A stretch of 64,000 bases of DNA from Butyriboletus loyo (lineage: Eukaryota; Basidiomycota; Agaricomycetes; Boletales; Boletaceae): contig JBBPSI010000091.1 of assembly GCA_038093515.1 (NCBI GenBank), positions 1-64,000 on the forward strand, given 5' to 3'. Shown here one piece after another: positions 52,801-64,000 of the stretch. The notes under the pieces are model-generated. The model had not been told where the DNA came from and ran no database searches. It saw nothing but the letters and a program-made list of their open reading frames with translations. The position numbers and the translations under genes were made by a program. Numbering within the stretch: the first letter of the stretch is position 1; every line of letters begins with the position of its first letter.

Positions 52801-55325
52801 CGACCCACAAGGACGCTCACAACCTCCCAACCGAAACTCGGCGATGTTCACTCGGCCCACACCACAGGCATCTTCTGGGTCAACGAGACCAACCTCATAC
52901 GAGAACAACAATCGGCCCGCACCCCCGGAAAGAACAGAGCGCGATCGATTCCTGCCAGCGAGGATCCTCGAGACTTTCTATCGTTCACACGAGGACGGGC
53001 GACGAAATTCGTCGGCCGGGCAGCCATATCACTCACAACATCCCCCTAACCAAAATCATGCGCCGACATCTGTTTCGAGTGCGGTTTCCCGCAATGAACG
53101 GAATAGTATCGTAGGTGGACCTCGGAGCGCGAATGGGAACGGAAGCGGAAGCGGAAACGGGAACGCAAGTCGCTCCGGGTCCGAGGTTGTGGGAGAAAAT
53201 AGGAGGAGTTCGCTCGGGTTGGGAGGTTCCATACGTTCTCGGCTTGCGCGATTTGCGAGTCCCCAGTCGTCTTCGAATACCATGGACGTGGCATCGTCAT
53301 CGCGACAACGATCGCCTTCCCGTCCGGTCGGGGCTCGTCCGCAGGTAGCGGAACAACATCGGAGGGGGCCGTCGGTCTTTGGGAGTGCAAATGTGCTCGA
53401 GCACGAGTCCCGCTCAGACACACGTGGTGTATCAGGACCGCCACATTGGGCTCTGAACACTGGTGTTGCAGAGCCCCCGGTGATGACGCGAGATGCGCCT
53501 TGGCGTGCTTCGTCTGGTCCTCGCAGCGCGTTAGCCCCACCTCCGCCCGCGAGTGGTTCTGCGCGGGTCGAGATTGCCGAGGTGGCCCGTGCTGAGGGCT
53601 CGCGTTTACGGACACTTCGACAGAGGTTACAGTTGGATAGGAGTGGCGAGGGTATGCGGGTCTTTAGACCTGGTATGTTGAGAGCCGCGATTGGGAGGAG
53701 AGGAAATCTCGGGGATTACGTGGTACGTAGTGTTTGATTCCATCTCTGCGCGTACGTTTGATTTGGATGGTGCTGACGGTTGTCTCTTCAGCCGGACGAG
53801 TTGTTTGACGATTCGTATGAGGCGCTGTTATCGTTGTCGAGTATGTTGGGCGATGTTCATTCTAGAGCGACGCCAGAGGAGGTGCTTGCAACCCTTCCGA
53901 CTGGGACATTCAAGGATTGGAAGAAGGAAGACAGTGAGACGAGGTGTCCTATCTGCTTGGACGACGTGAGTACCCCCCCCCACTCGCTCTCGGCACATCG
54001 GCTGATGGTCGCTCTTTTGGAATAGTACGCGCCTTCGGATGTCGTCATGAAGCTAATAGAGTGTACACACTGGTTGCACAAGAGTTGCTTGGAGGTGGGT
54101 ATTCTTGCTTTCTTCGTGGGGTCGTTCAATGACATTGTCCAACGTACAGCAATGGTTAAGGACAGCCAATACTTGTCCTGTATGTCGCGAAAAGGTCAAG
54201 GCGTCTCCCAAGCCCGCGCCCATGCCTGCGCGGAGACGTCCACACCGGGATCTTTCTGGTCTGCCTGAAACGAATCATGGCGCAAGCAGTTCTACTTCCG
54301 GAAACGGTTTGAGCGGCAGGCCCCCGCATACAAATACACAGTCAAATAATGGGAGACCGGTGTCGTATACTGCGACAGTGTTTGACCGGTTGATGAACGA
54401 TGGAAGAGATGTGACTGCAGGATCGTGGTCGTCTCCTCCATCTCAAGTCCCCCCACCGACGAGAGATGCGCGTAGCGTATTCTTGGAACGTCTACGGGTT
54501 CAACAGCAGCACCAACATCCACGCGAACCACACCAGGCACTACCCACATACGATTATCACGATGCGTATGTACCGCTCCCTCCACACGAGTTGCATTACC
54601 ATGTCCGCGTACCGCCTACGGGTCAACCTGGCTCCTTGTCGTCTCGTCCGACAGCTGGCGTTGGATTGAGTGGGACGGACGGGTCTGGTGCGCGTCCCTT
54701 TGGGTTCGCAACGGTGTTGCGTGGGCAAGGGTCGGACTCGAGTATGAGTACGAACTCGGGCATGAACATGGTCGTTAATGAAGTCTCTGCGGTGCATGGG
54801 GCGAGTGGTCGTCGTTCGGTGGCAAGCACGGGTGGACCCCCCGGGCCAGGAACCGGAACCGGATCGTTGTTCCTCGACGCACCGACGATGCAGCGGAGAG
54901 AGGCCATATTTCCGTTTGTGTCTCCGTCTTCTGGCACGTTCACTGGCGCAGGTGGTCCCGCGCTGCCGCCGCCACCCCCACCACAACAACAGTTGAGCTT
55001 CGATCCGCATGGACACGGACACCCGGCGACGGTGGTGATTTCGAATTCAACCGAATCTTCGAGGGACTGGAGGAATTCGCGCATGCATGATGCGCTGCTT
55101 AATATGGAGGCGTCGCGTTCGTCGTCGTCGTCATCTTCTTCAGTGTCAGTGTCGCAACCTCGTCCTATGGGTGTGCCGAATCGCATTCCCCTCGACGAGG
55201 ACAGCACGTTTGAGGACTATATGTTTAGGTGGAATCTTCGTAGGGGTCGAATCGAGAATGCGTATCCTTATGAGGAGGAGCCGACAAGGCGGGGGAGTGG
55301 GGAAGGTGCGAGTTCGGGACTGTGA
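49823..55325 (+). CDS. Large RING-H2 E3 ubiquitin ligase, mostly disordered
   Basis: Nine exons (49823-50603, 50672-51187, 51240-51416, 51473-52548, 52606-52649, 52708-53722, 53792-53965, 54026-54094, 54150-55325) give 1675 residues. The only folded part seen is a RING-H2 finger near residue 1260-1310: RCPICLDD, IECTHWLHKSCLEQWL, NTCPVCREK, with its zinc ligands spread over three exons. Just before it is a conserved lead (SYEALLSLSSMLGD, ATPEEVLATLPTG) typical of basidiomycete proteins of this kind. The rest is Ser/Pro/Thr-rich low-complexity sequence with a long Arg/Glu helix (about 52023-52140, RERERE type, likely coiled coil) and poly-Gly/Asn and poly-Ser tracts. No membrane segment. Presumed to recruit an E2 enzyme; substrate unknown. 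Splice choices in exons 2-5 rest on frame continuity and are less certain than the RING exons. Confidence 0.82.
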
Positions 55326-56656
55326 TGGTGGAGAACTCATGTCAAAAGGGATCCAAGCAAGCGATTTTCTTTTTTCTCTCGCGGTTTTCATAATATAGCT
55401 TTAATCTCTCCTCTTTTTTTCTATTTGACTTTTTTTCTTCTTCTTTTCCTCGACTGTTGGCACGATCTTCTTTTGTTCACTTTACTTTTTCGTTTGTCAT
55501 TTCTCTCTCGCCTCGCACGCGTGACGACGACGTTGATCATGGTCAAGTCAAGGATATGGCGATTACAAGCAGTCCAGTGTATTATATATTTGGATCTTAC
55601 AATATTTAAGTACAAGTTGCATTTGGCACGAATCGGATGTGCCATTGGGTCCCTGAGGTTCGTGGGCGATTTCCAGCGGGAAAAGCCGGTCGACATCTCG
55701 ACCAGGACGATATATACTGAGAGACCTACAAGCGCCCGACAATTTTATGGGCCGAGACAAGTCCATCATTGATTGCGAGCGTAGGCGCTGTCCCATCACG
55801 TATGCGTCGTATCAGTGTTGATCCCCCGCATTCGCCGCAATTGGGAGATGAAACGCGAGCAAGGGCTTCATGTCGATCGTCCGAGAAAGTCGTGCTTTCA
55901 TGGCAAGTATACGGTATGGCCTACTGGCAAATGGTTTGTTGTAAGTTGAACGACTCGAGAGGACGCAGTGGCACGTGGTTCGCAAGGCATGCCGAGGTGG
56001 CAGCTGGACCAGCGTGCCTCGCCAAGTCGGTTAGCGGTGCCACTTGCCCCGCGCTCGCTGTCATTCTGGCTTTTTCAGTTCAGCTCGATACTCGCATTTC
56101 GGTCAGTTCTGTCAAGGCGTTGATCTCAACAACCGAGATTTTGACCGGGCACTAGTTCCGAGGTGAGTACGCGTTCCGTTTGCCGCCTCTGGTCATGCCC
56201 GTCGCTTGCCTTTTTTTTTTTTTCTCTGGGCCTCGTGATACCCGACAGCTTCGGCGAGAGACCGCGTTCCCATCTCGTCTGTTGGTCTCAAGTATCACTG
56301 GGAACGGAGTTGCGTACTCGCTACGAACGGCATTCTATCCTTCGTTCCATTCATCATCGCCCTCCGCAACAACACACTAATTTCTACCGCCATCGACGGC
56401 GTGGTGAAAAACAGGTCACGAGCCCGTCACGCGTCGCTCGTCGTAACGTTTCAAGCGTCCAGTTTCCGTTCGCTATCTAGAAGAACATTATCACGGTACC
56501 TTTATTTCGCCGACGGTCAAGTCACCCCCACAAGGTTTTGTACGCTCACTCGTCACAAATCCAACACTGTCTCCTTCTCTCCATCCCCTTGTACGCTCTG
56601 GACGTCTCGAGGATACCCCATTTCGTCCATCACACACAAGCTTTCATCATCCCCGT
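55326..56656. other. Intergenic region and TBC gene promoter
   Basis: No gene recognised. T/C-rich stretches lie at about 55400-55500 and 56210-56225. Open frames on both strands carry no family features. Confidence 0.4.
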
Positions 56657-59600
56657 ATGGACGCTCACGAGCTCGCGCGGTGGACTCGATTCGCAGCCAA
56701 GGGTGGGATTGGCAGGTGTACCGCGACAGTGGATTGCATTGCCCAAGAGATGGGCGAAGACTTGATGTTTTTGAAGGCAAGTTTGATTCACTCCAGTTCC
56801 TACTTCGAGCAGCAGGTTGTCCAGCCGCACGGTGGTCTCTTGGTCCACGTTTGGAACTAGTAGATGGAAGCGTTGTTGGCGATCGGAGACCTCTTGGTTT
56901 CTTACTGGTGACGACTCTCGTACGGGCTGGGAGTATCGGCAGACTGCGATCAACTTCAATTTCGGCGTGGAGATGGAATGATGGTAGTTATGTTGGTGGG
57001 ATGATTTGGGTCGCGTGCCTGATGGGATGCATCTCGTCTATGGTTCCGCAGTTATTGCAGAGCTTCGATTGTGTCAGGGTTAGGCATGCGAAGCGAGGAA
57101 ATTGTGTCCTGTTGGGTTGGGCGACTCTGCTGGGGACCCCATGTCGTTGAAATTCGTTCACGCGGTTCTGACATGTCATTATTTTTGCAGGACGACCAGA
57201 TCACAGTATTGATGCAGTTGCCTGAGCCCGGAATTTATCTTGTGAGTCGTCTATTGTGCCTGCTATCCGTTGCTGGCTTGCTTTACTTCTGATATGCCTC
57301 ACCACTGGCTGATGCACCGTATGTTGAAATTAGGGCCATTGCGAAGGCGTTGTCGGCCGATTTTCTGGGAAAGATGTACGGTTCCATAGCAAGTTGAAGA
57401 AGCCCGTCATGGCAAAGAGAGGCAGCGTTAGCGTCGGCGCTGGCGTGCCCGAGAGCAGAATGTCTATTTCTTTGGTCGAGGGATCCGGTTCAAGAGCGCA
57501 ACTCCCTGGAGAGAGGTCACGGCACGCCTCAGAATCACCATCTCATTCGAGGCCAGGATCTAGGGGAAAGCAGACACCGTCACCCTCTCATTCCAAGTCG
57601 CACGCACACATGCAGTCCTATTCAACTTCTTATTCGCGCTTTTCCGAGGATCAGTCCGCAACCGCGACTCTTGACTCTCACGATACCACCGTAGTCGGTA
57701 CTTCGCATACGTCCACCATCCAAGAGGTTTGCGCCTCCAGCACTAAATCCGGGCATGCCAAACCCCCATGGATGGTTACTTCAATTTCGGGTGCTTCCGT
57801 TTTTTCGGTAGGGTCGGCATCAGTTTATTCGGAAGCATCGACTGCTACGTCCGTTTACTCGGCTGCAGAATCTGGGAGGACGAGATCTAGAAACGGGTCA
57901 ATATGTTCCATCAACTCGGGCGAGACCGAGAAGGATGTCTCTGGGGAGCCTGAGCACGGCAACGTCGACCAAGCAAATGGTGCCTCGTATCCACAGAGGC
58001 TGGTGTCTGTATCAGGTTCGATGTCTGACACAATACGGTCGACTCCTTCAGTATCAGCGTCGACATCGATTACGATGCTTGCAGCTTCGGTATCAACCTC
58101 AACTTCAATATCAGCAGCTACCTCGACGTCGGATACATCCATTGCATCGACTGCGACGTACGGTCCTGATTCTGCCATTGGTTCATTTGGATCCGTCGGG
58201 TCAATCTCAGAACTGGAGGCTAAGCAATTCGACTTGAGCAAGTTAGGCATACGAGCTGAGACGCAAACTTGCTTTATACTCGCGCCACCGCCTTTGGAGA
58301 TGGGTGGTAATAGAAATGGCACGGCTTCCCCCGTAGTTGCGCCCCTAAGAGTGAGCAAGTCACCCAGACTGACACCGTCGCCTGGTCTTCCTCCATCATC
58401 ACCACTTCCTGTGCCTCCCGCAATATCCGGGGAAACCCCACGGTCTACGTCCGCATCTCCTGCATTACCCAGCCCGTTGTCCCCTGGAAAACCTGGGTCT
58501 TTCTCTCCGAAGCCTCCAATTTCTTCGTCTCGCGGGTTGCCTGGGTCGCTGTCACCCGGTTTTCCAAGTTCGTTGGCGCCTGGACAACGCTCCCCTGGAC
58601 TTCCAGGTTCGTCTTTTGCTTTATCTCGTAATCTCCTGTCGTCGCTCAAGTTGTCTTGCGCATCTTCGCATGCTCAGGTTCTCTGTCGCCTGGTTTTCGT
58701 TCACCAGCATTCGCGCACGGTCCCAATGCTCAGTCCCAGTACATGTTCTTGCCCGGATCAGGCTCTAATAGCCCGAATCCACATCCGTCTTTGACGGGCC
58801 CGTATGGCTCAACCCCGTCCCCGTCCTCGACAGGTTCGCACGTAGGTCCGAATCCTAATCCCAACGATAACAGTGTGCCCACATCGCCCACTGTACGCAC
58901 GCCACCTGTGACTTCGTCTCCCTTCGGTCTAGGTCATCCCTACAGTGCGCCTCTTTCACCGCCCCCGAGTTTACCGCTGCCGCCTGTGCCGGCAGCATCG
59001 TTGCCTCCGCCCGCGTTCCCTACGACGACGCTTCCTATGCCCAGTGCTCTCTCCACGATCGGAGCCACTGCGAGTGAGCGAACATCCCCATTAACAGCAC
59101 TCTCGTCCTCTTTACCGTCGCTGACGTCGGGGATGTTGTATGCGGATGACCGAAATGGGCAACGCAATGGAGATGGGATTGGGAACGGAGCATGGGACGA
59201 GATGGAGGAAGGGAACACGACGCGTTTGTCTACCCTCGATGCATTTCGTCGACAGTTGGATGATTCGACGGATCCGGCGGATGAGGATGAAATGGGATAT
59301 GGGGATCGTTCAGAGGACGAGGGGGAGCGTGTACTTCGTTTGGGTGAGAAGGAGGATGACATAGGGGCGAGGATGAGTAAGGAGGGGGAGGGAGAGGAGG
59401 ATGCACATTCTGATGGGGAAGTGGGGATTGGGTTGTCGTTGATGGGTGCGTTGAGTGATGGGGACGATGAGGGTGAAGCCCATGAGGATGATGTGGAACG
59501 GGCGAGGAACACGAAGGGTGGAAACGACAACGAGTCGAACGCCTCTGGTGTCTCTGGTGAGAATGGTGATACGATAGCCATGGCATGGACGCGCTATACG

Positions 59601-62600
59601 CCAACATCACCTATCAGTGCTCAGAATCCGAACGGACATCGTCGAACTGGAGACGAGGCCGGAGGTGGAAGTGAGGAGGAAGACGAAGACGAAGACGACG
59701 GTGCTTACTGGGACGACATCTACGATGGCTACCGGTACTCGCGTTACTCTCTCGCATCCAAGCGGTTTTCCGCTGCTTCGAAGTGCGTCTCCATCATGTC
59801 TAAAGGTTCCGGCACCTCCAAGGCGTCGTCGAAAGCACGCGCGAACGCGCCTCCCATCCCGGCTCCACCTGATCGGCCGAGCTTTGACGCGCCTCGACCG
59901 AGCATTGGGAGCGATGGGACGAATGGTCATCCGAGGCCTAGCCTCGAGAGTACGTCGAGCTCCATATTATCTGGCTCGATGCCGTTCTCGCGACCTTCGT
60001 TGACACGATCGGCATCGGATGAATCGACCCATGGGACTCGTATGTTACCGCTAACTGCACAGTTCCCTGCTGTCCCGGTGCACGTTCCTGTGCGGACGGA
60101 ATCGCGGCTGAGGATCGTTCATGATGGTTTTATGCAAGGTAGTGGTGATCACGAGGAGAGAGAGTTGCAAGTAGAGCATGGATCCACGGAGGAATATACT
60201 GGAGCGGTTAACTTGAACATCGAGGTCGTTGAAGCGGCGGAGGAAGGCGAGGAAGTCGATGTGGGAAGACAATTTACGTCTTCGAACGCGAACATCATGG
60301 CGCTCTCGCCGCTGTTGCATACGACGTTTGGATCACCGCATTCGTCGAGGTTCACGGACTTGGAGGATGGATCGGATCAAGATCATGGGCGGAGATATAG
60401 CAATAGATCTGGCAAGTCGATGATGTCGTCCGTTGAGGGACTACCCAAGTCGCCGATTCAAGATGGTGGAAAAATGGCCTCAACATTGAGGGCAGGGATG
60501 GAGGTTGAACGCGCTCCATCGTCTGGCACTGCGTCATTCCTTCTTGTACCTGCGCCTGTCCCCGACTCTTCACCGCGAGAGCAGCGGGGGGCTGGTGCGA
60601 TCGTCGGAGATGACGAAGATGGAGGTATGGCCGGCATCAATACTACTGACAACGACCCCGCTTCGGCAACGGAAGTAGCATCTCCGTCGCCAATACCGTC
60701 CGTGCAGACCTCCAGCGTTGCTCAGGCCACGACCGTGACGGACCCCGCACAAGCTGCACCTGGAGCAGACCAACCAGAAGACGCAGAGAAGAGCCCTTTT
60801 TTAAGCCCGCGTCCCCAGCCCAACAAGTCGCCTCATCCTTTTTCCCGGACGTCCGTGTTCCTTCCGCACCCGAACGCGCCCAAAGCAGTCCATCAATCAC
60901 AAGGGCCCATGTACGGACGAACGACCCCGCAAACGTACGCTTATCAAGTGCCTTCAGGACCTGGTACGGGGAATACGATGCACCCCCCTACGCCGCTCAG
61001 CACGACGTTTTATTCAACCCACATCCTTCACCAACTTCGCAGTGTGTCGATGGCAGCCTCTCAAGGCCCAGCCAGGAGACCACCGATGACGCTGTTCGCG
61101 CGATGCCAGCCCGATTTAAACGCGAGCATGGGCCCCGTACCGATCCTGTTTTCGCTGGACCCGTTCCCCCCGCTGCCTACACCAGCCGCGAAATCACAAG
61201 TGGGAGGGGGCAGTGGGATGCATTACCATCCGGCGAAGATGATTCCTTCGAGGGCAGCGACTGTTTCTGCGCCTGTACGTAGAGGTGGGGACGATGGAAT
61301 GCCTCCGATGGAGGGGGGTCGAGGTGCTGGGGGTTTGACTACGCTGCGACTACCAAAACGGTTAGTGACGGCAGCTGCGAGTGCGGGTGGTCCACGAGGA
61401 ATCGATGCGGATCCGTCATCACCGTTTTTGCCGATCCTGAGAGAGGGGTTCGTACCCCAGGTTGGTGCTGCTCGTCCGCGGTCGAGGTCGTTCTCTTCGT
61501 TTGGTGCCCGTGTCCCTGCCCCTCCGCCGCAACAGAAAAGGTCAGTCCAGGTCCACTGTATATGCCTTCATGGTTTCATAACAAATTGATTTGTTCAGTC
61601 GGGAAGAACCAGTGATGAAGATGCAGGATGTTGCCAGTGTCACTGCCCCACCACGCAAAGCGTCTCTCCCGCCTGCGTTGATGCCACGACACGCTCCTTC
61701 TCCGCTTATTCTTCATAGTAGCAACAAGGACCACGAGCCAAACGGCAATCTTGCGTCTCCCGTCATACAATCACCTACGCAAATCAAAGTACCGCTGAGT
61801 CTGTTCACACAAGGACCTCCTACGCACTCCCCGCAGTTTGTCGATGCGATGCAATTCGTAAATACGAATGGTTCACTGGCCAGCCCGGTTGTGAGCTCTC
61901 CCTTAGCGATCAGCTCAGACAGGGAGAAAGACGTTTCACCTGTATCGGGACCGAGCAGAACGTCGATGTCTTCGTCGGACCCTCATAGCGCAGCATCACC
62001 ACACTCGTTGATGCCGGGGCGGCAGGGATCGTCGGATGCGCCTCCTAGAAACAGCTCGGTCGAGGGACCGGCACGACAAAGCTCTGACTCGAGCGACTCG
62101 CGTTCGTTGGCCTCGCCTCCTCCAATCCCCGAGGCGGTCTCACAGAGCGCACGTACTTCGCCACTTGTGCAGGAATTCACCCTCAAAACCAAACTCAGTC
62201 TCCCAGCGCTTCGAATGAAGGCAAGCATACGATCCAAGGTGGACGACGCTGTCAGTGTGGTATCGCTCCCAGCAAGTGGGGAAAACGAGACGGTTCAAGT
62301 GCAAGACATGGACTTTGAGCTCGTCAAGCCTTCTATTCCTCATGTGACAGGTCGGGCGAGTCAGGAATCGACGTTGACCAGTCGTGAAGGTGACATGGCC
62401 AAGCCTGATGTGTCTCCTATCCCGGGCGATGCGATGTCGTTGCACTCCAATGCACCAAGGTCGCCGTTGGTTCCTACTGCTCCCGTGGAATCCGCCGAAT
62501 CTATTGATGCACATCGGCAACGCGAATTGAAATGGATGTCGCTGTTTCCTATCGTGCCTCCTTCGCAAGCCCGCAAGAACAAAAAAATCAGAAAATTGCT

Positions 62601-63620
62601 GCAAGAAGGGGTGCCTTCCTCGGTTCGTTACCTCGTTTGGTGTCATCTCACGGACAGCAAGGCACGAGCGTTGCCTGGGGTGTATGCCAAGTTGGGAAAG
62701 AGACCGCCTGTTCCGGCGTTTGCAGAGATCGAGAAGGATGCGGTAGAGGGTTTCCCTGACCAGCCTCAGCTTCATACAGCGCACGGACCGATTGTCTCGC
62801 TTCTCCAAGCGTATCTTAGCATGGTGCCCGACATCCAATATAGCAGTGGTAATGTTTTATTCGCGTTCGTGCGTCGACTCATCATGGCTCACCTTGCTTG
62901 GATTCCTAGGGCTGACGTCTATTACTGGCCACTTGTTACTGCTCGCCCCTGAAGAGGACGCCTTTTGGATCTTTGCTTCGATGATGGATGCGCACTTGCG
63001 TACTTATTTTTCGACGAATACCATTCAGATTGAGATCGATGCGTCTCTGTTCAGCAGAGCGCTGGAAACTATCGATCCCGCGCTCGCGAAGAAGCTGTAC
63101 GTGCAGCTGTCGATAGCTCCTGCAAGCATCACGCGGCCATGGTGAGTACACGTTTCGTCAAATGGTGTCGAGGTGCCGTCTCTTATTATGGTTCAGGTTC
63201 TCTACGTTGTTCGTCGGAAGTCTTTCCACGGATCACCTACACCGGGTGTGGGATGTATTTCTATACGACGGTGAGTTGCCTTGCGCTTACCGATATGTCG
63301 TCCATGACCGACGGTCTATCCTTGTAGGCATACCGTACTTGCTCCGTGTCGGGCTGGTCGTGATCAACTGCGTGCGCCATCTTTTACTGCAGGCGAATAC
63401 GGAAGAAGCTGCCTTGGCACACCTCGTTCGCCCACCTCCGGCATGTCTACCTTCAGCGACGGAGTTGCTCGTACTCGCCGCAAACGTGAAGCTCAAGGAC
63501 GATGACATCCGAAAACAGCGGATCAAAATGGAACAACAACTCAAGAGGACGACACAAGCGCGACCTCCAAACGGCGTGTCGATCGTGCACACTGCTACGA
63601 TATCACTTCCAAAGACATGA
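56657..63620 (+). CDS. SH3 and TBC (RabGAP-like) domain protein
   Basis: Eight exons (56657-56776, 57191-57241, 57334-58627, 58678-61540, 61599-62848, 62910-63141, 63197-63270, 63328-63620) give 2058 residues. An SH3-like domain occupies about residues 18-85 (VDCIAQEMGEDLMFLKDDQI, VLMQLPEPGIYLGHCEGVVG, RFHSKLKKPVMAK). About 1600 residues of Ser/Pro/Thr-rich, partly acidic linker follow. The TBC domain starts near KLLQEGVPSSVRYLVWCHLT and runs through APEEDAFWIFASMMDAHLRT, then LFVGSLSTDHLHRVWDVFLY, to GIPYLLRVGLVVINCVRHLL. TBC proteins activate Rab GTPase hydrolysis with an Arg and a Gln finger. Here the IxxDxxR motif reads IEKDAVE and the YxQ motif reads YSSG, so both fingers appear to be missing. 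Intron 1 is 414 bp with a GC donor (aag/gcaagt); the others are about 50-90 bp. Confidence 0.85.
56777..57190 (+). other. Long GC-AG intron 1 of TBC gene
   Basis: The exon ends ...ttgaag and the intron begins gcaagt, the standard GC-donor consensus; it ends atttttgcag. The SH3 domain (FLK then DDQITVL) is only continuous if exactly this segment is removed. At 414 bp it is several times longer than any other intron in the window. Confidence 0.75.
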
Positions 63621-64000
63621 CCGCGCCACGATGCATGTCGTTCATGCCTCCATATGTGTATGTCTGTGTGTTGTCTTGTTTTGCGACCATGCTTTTTCTA
63701 TATGATGATTCATGAACGTTGCGTTGGCTTTGTCTGGTCTCTCTCATACCCCTCCTCAAAAAAGGCAATCTCTTGCCGTCATTCTCTCCCCACTCTCCCT
63801 ATTTCTATTTCTTTTTGTTTTTTGTCTGCTTGTGACGTTCATTTTTCGTTCTTGCCCCTCGGTCTTGTTTTTATCGCTGTTTTTTTCCTGTTTTGGCCCT
63901 TTGCATCCCAACAGGAGTACTCTCTTTCCTCCCTATACATATAACAGGACTCTCTGCAAATACATGATACCATTACGTTAATAAACTTGTGTATATGATA
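63621..64000. other. 3' flank of TBC gene
   Basis: T-rich sequence with no gene. An aataaa at about 63979 could serve a transcript from the left, but it is 360 bp from the stop. Confidence 0.4.

Noticed and set aside
58940..59581. 213-codon and other long minus-strand frames inside the TBC, RING and GGA genes
   Set aside because: They are antisense shadows of Ser/Pro-rich exons, where the reverse strand rarely has stops.
1..64000. CRISPR array, rRNA, bacterial operon features
   Set aside because: No regularly spaced repeats and no rRNA-like sequence; the window is clearly fungal nuclear DNA with introns.

Overview
The window is nuclear DNA of a filamentous basidiomycete, most likely an agaricomycete. 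The evidence is the gene style (many GT-AG introns of about 47-95 bp, dense coding, frequent CpG), several AA9 cellulose-active oxygenases, and gene families and transposons (DIRS type, Tc1/mariner) typical of mushroom-forming fungi. Exon-intron models below were built by eye from reading frame, splice signals and family alignment; no search was run.

Layout. 0-1.8 kb: CpG-depleted transposon debris with a decayed gene and a broken Tc1/mariner transposase. 3.7-13.5 kb: a plant-cell-wall-attack block with three AA9 LPMO genes on the plus strand and a serine beta-lactamase-like hydrolase between the second and third. 15.5-20.8 kb: housekeeping genes, namely a Bem46/ABHD13-type alpha/beta hydrolase (+), the spindle checkpoint gene MAD2 (-) ending tail to tail with it, and a multi-pass FAR-17a/AIG1-like membrane protein (+). 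21.5-32.5 kb: a triplicated SGNH/GDSL esterase (+) whose copies are separated by decayed DIRS retrotransposons in reverse orientation. Copies 1 and 3 look intact; copy 2 lost its catalytic-serine block in a frame-preserving deletion. 32.6-34.5 kb: a GGA-type VHS-GAT clathrin adaptor (-).

35.0-45.9 kb: four paralogous C2H2 zinc-finger genes (+, -, +, -) with an identical exon pattern (9, 92 and 72 bp, then one long exon). The first is a pseudogene. Three of the four carry an 18-bp inverted repeat, GAGAAT-N6-ATTCTC, about 45-55 bp downstream of a TATA box. This looks like a lineage-specific family of DNA-binding proteins with a shared, possibly self-regulatory operator, and is the best candidate here for an undescribed system. 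A small 89-aa protein gene (-) lies inside this block. 46-49.8 kb is mostly unassigned, with one possible degenerate gene.

49.8-55.3 kb: a 1675-aa, largely disordered RING-H2 ubiquitin ligase (+). 56.7-63.6 kb: a 2058-aa SH3 plus TBC (RabGAP-like) protein (+) whose first intron is long and has a GC donor, and whose TBC domain seems to lack both catalytic fingers. No rRNA, tRNA or CRISPR was seen.
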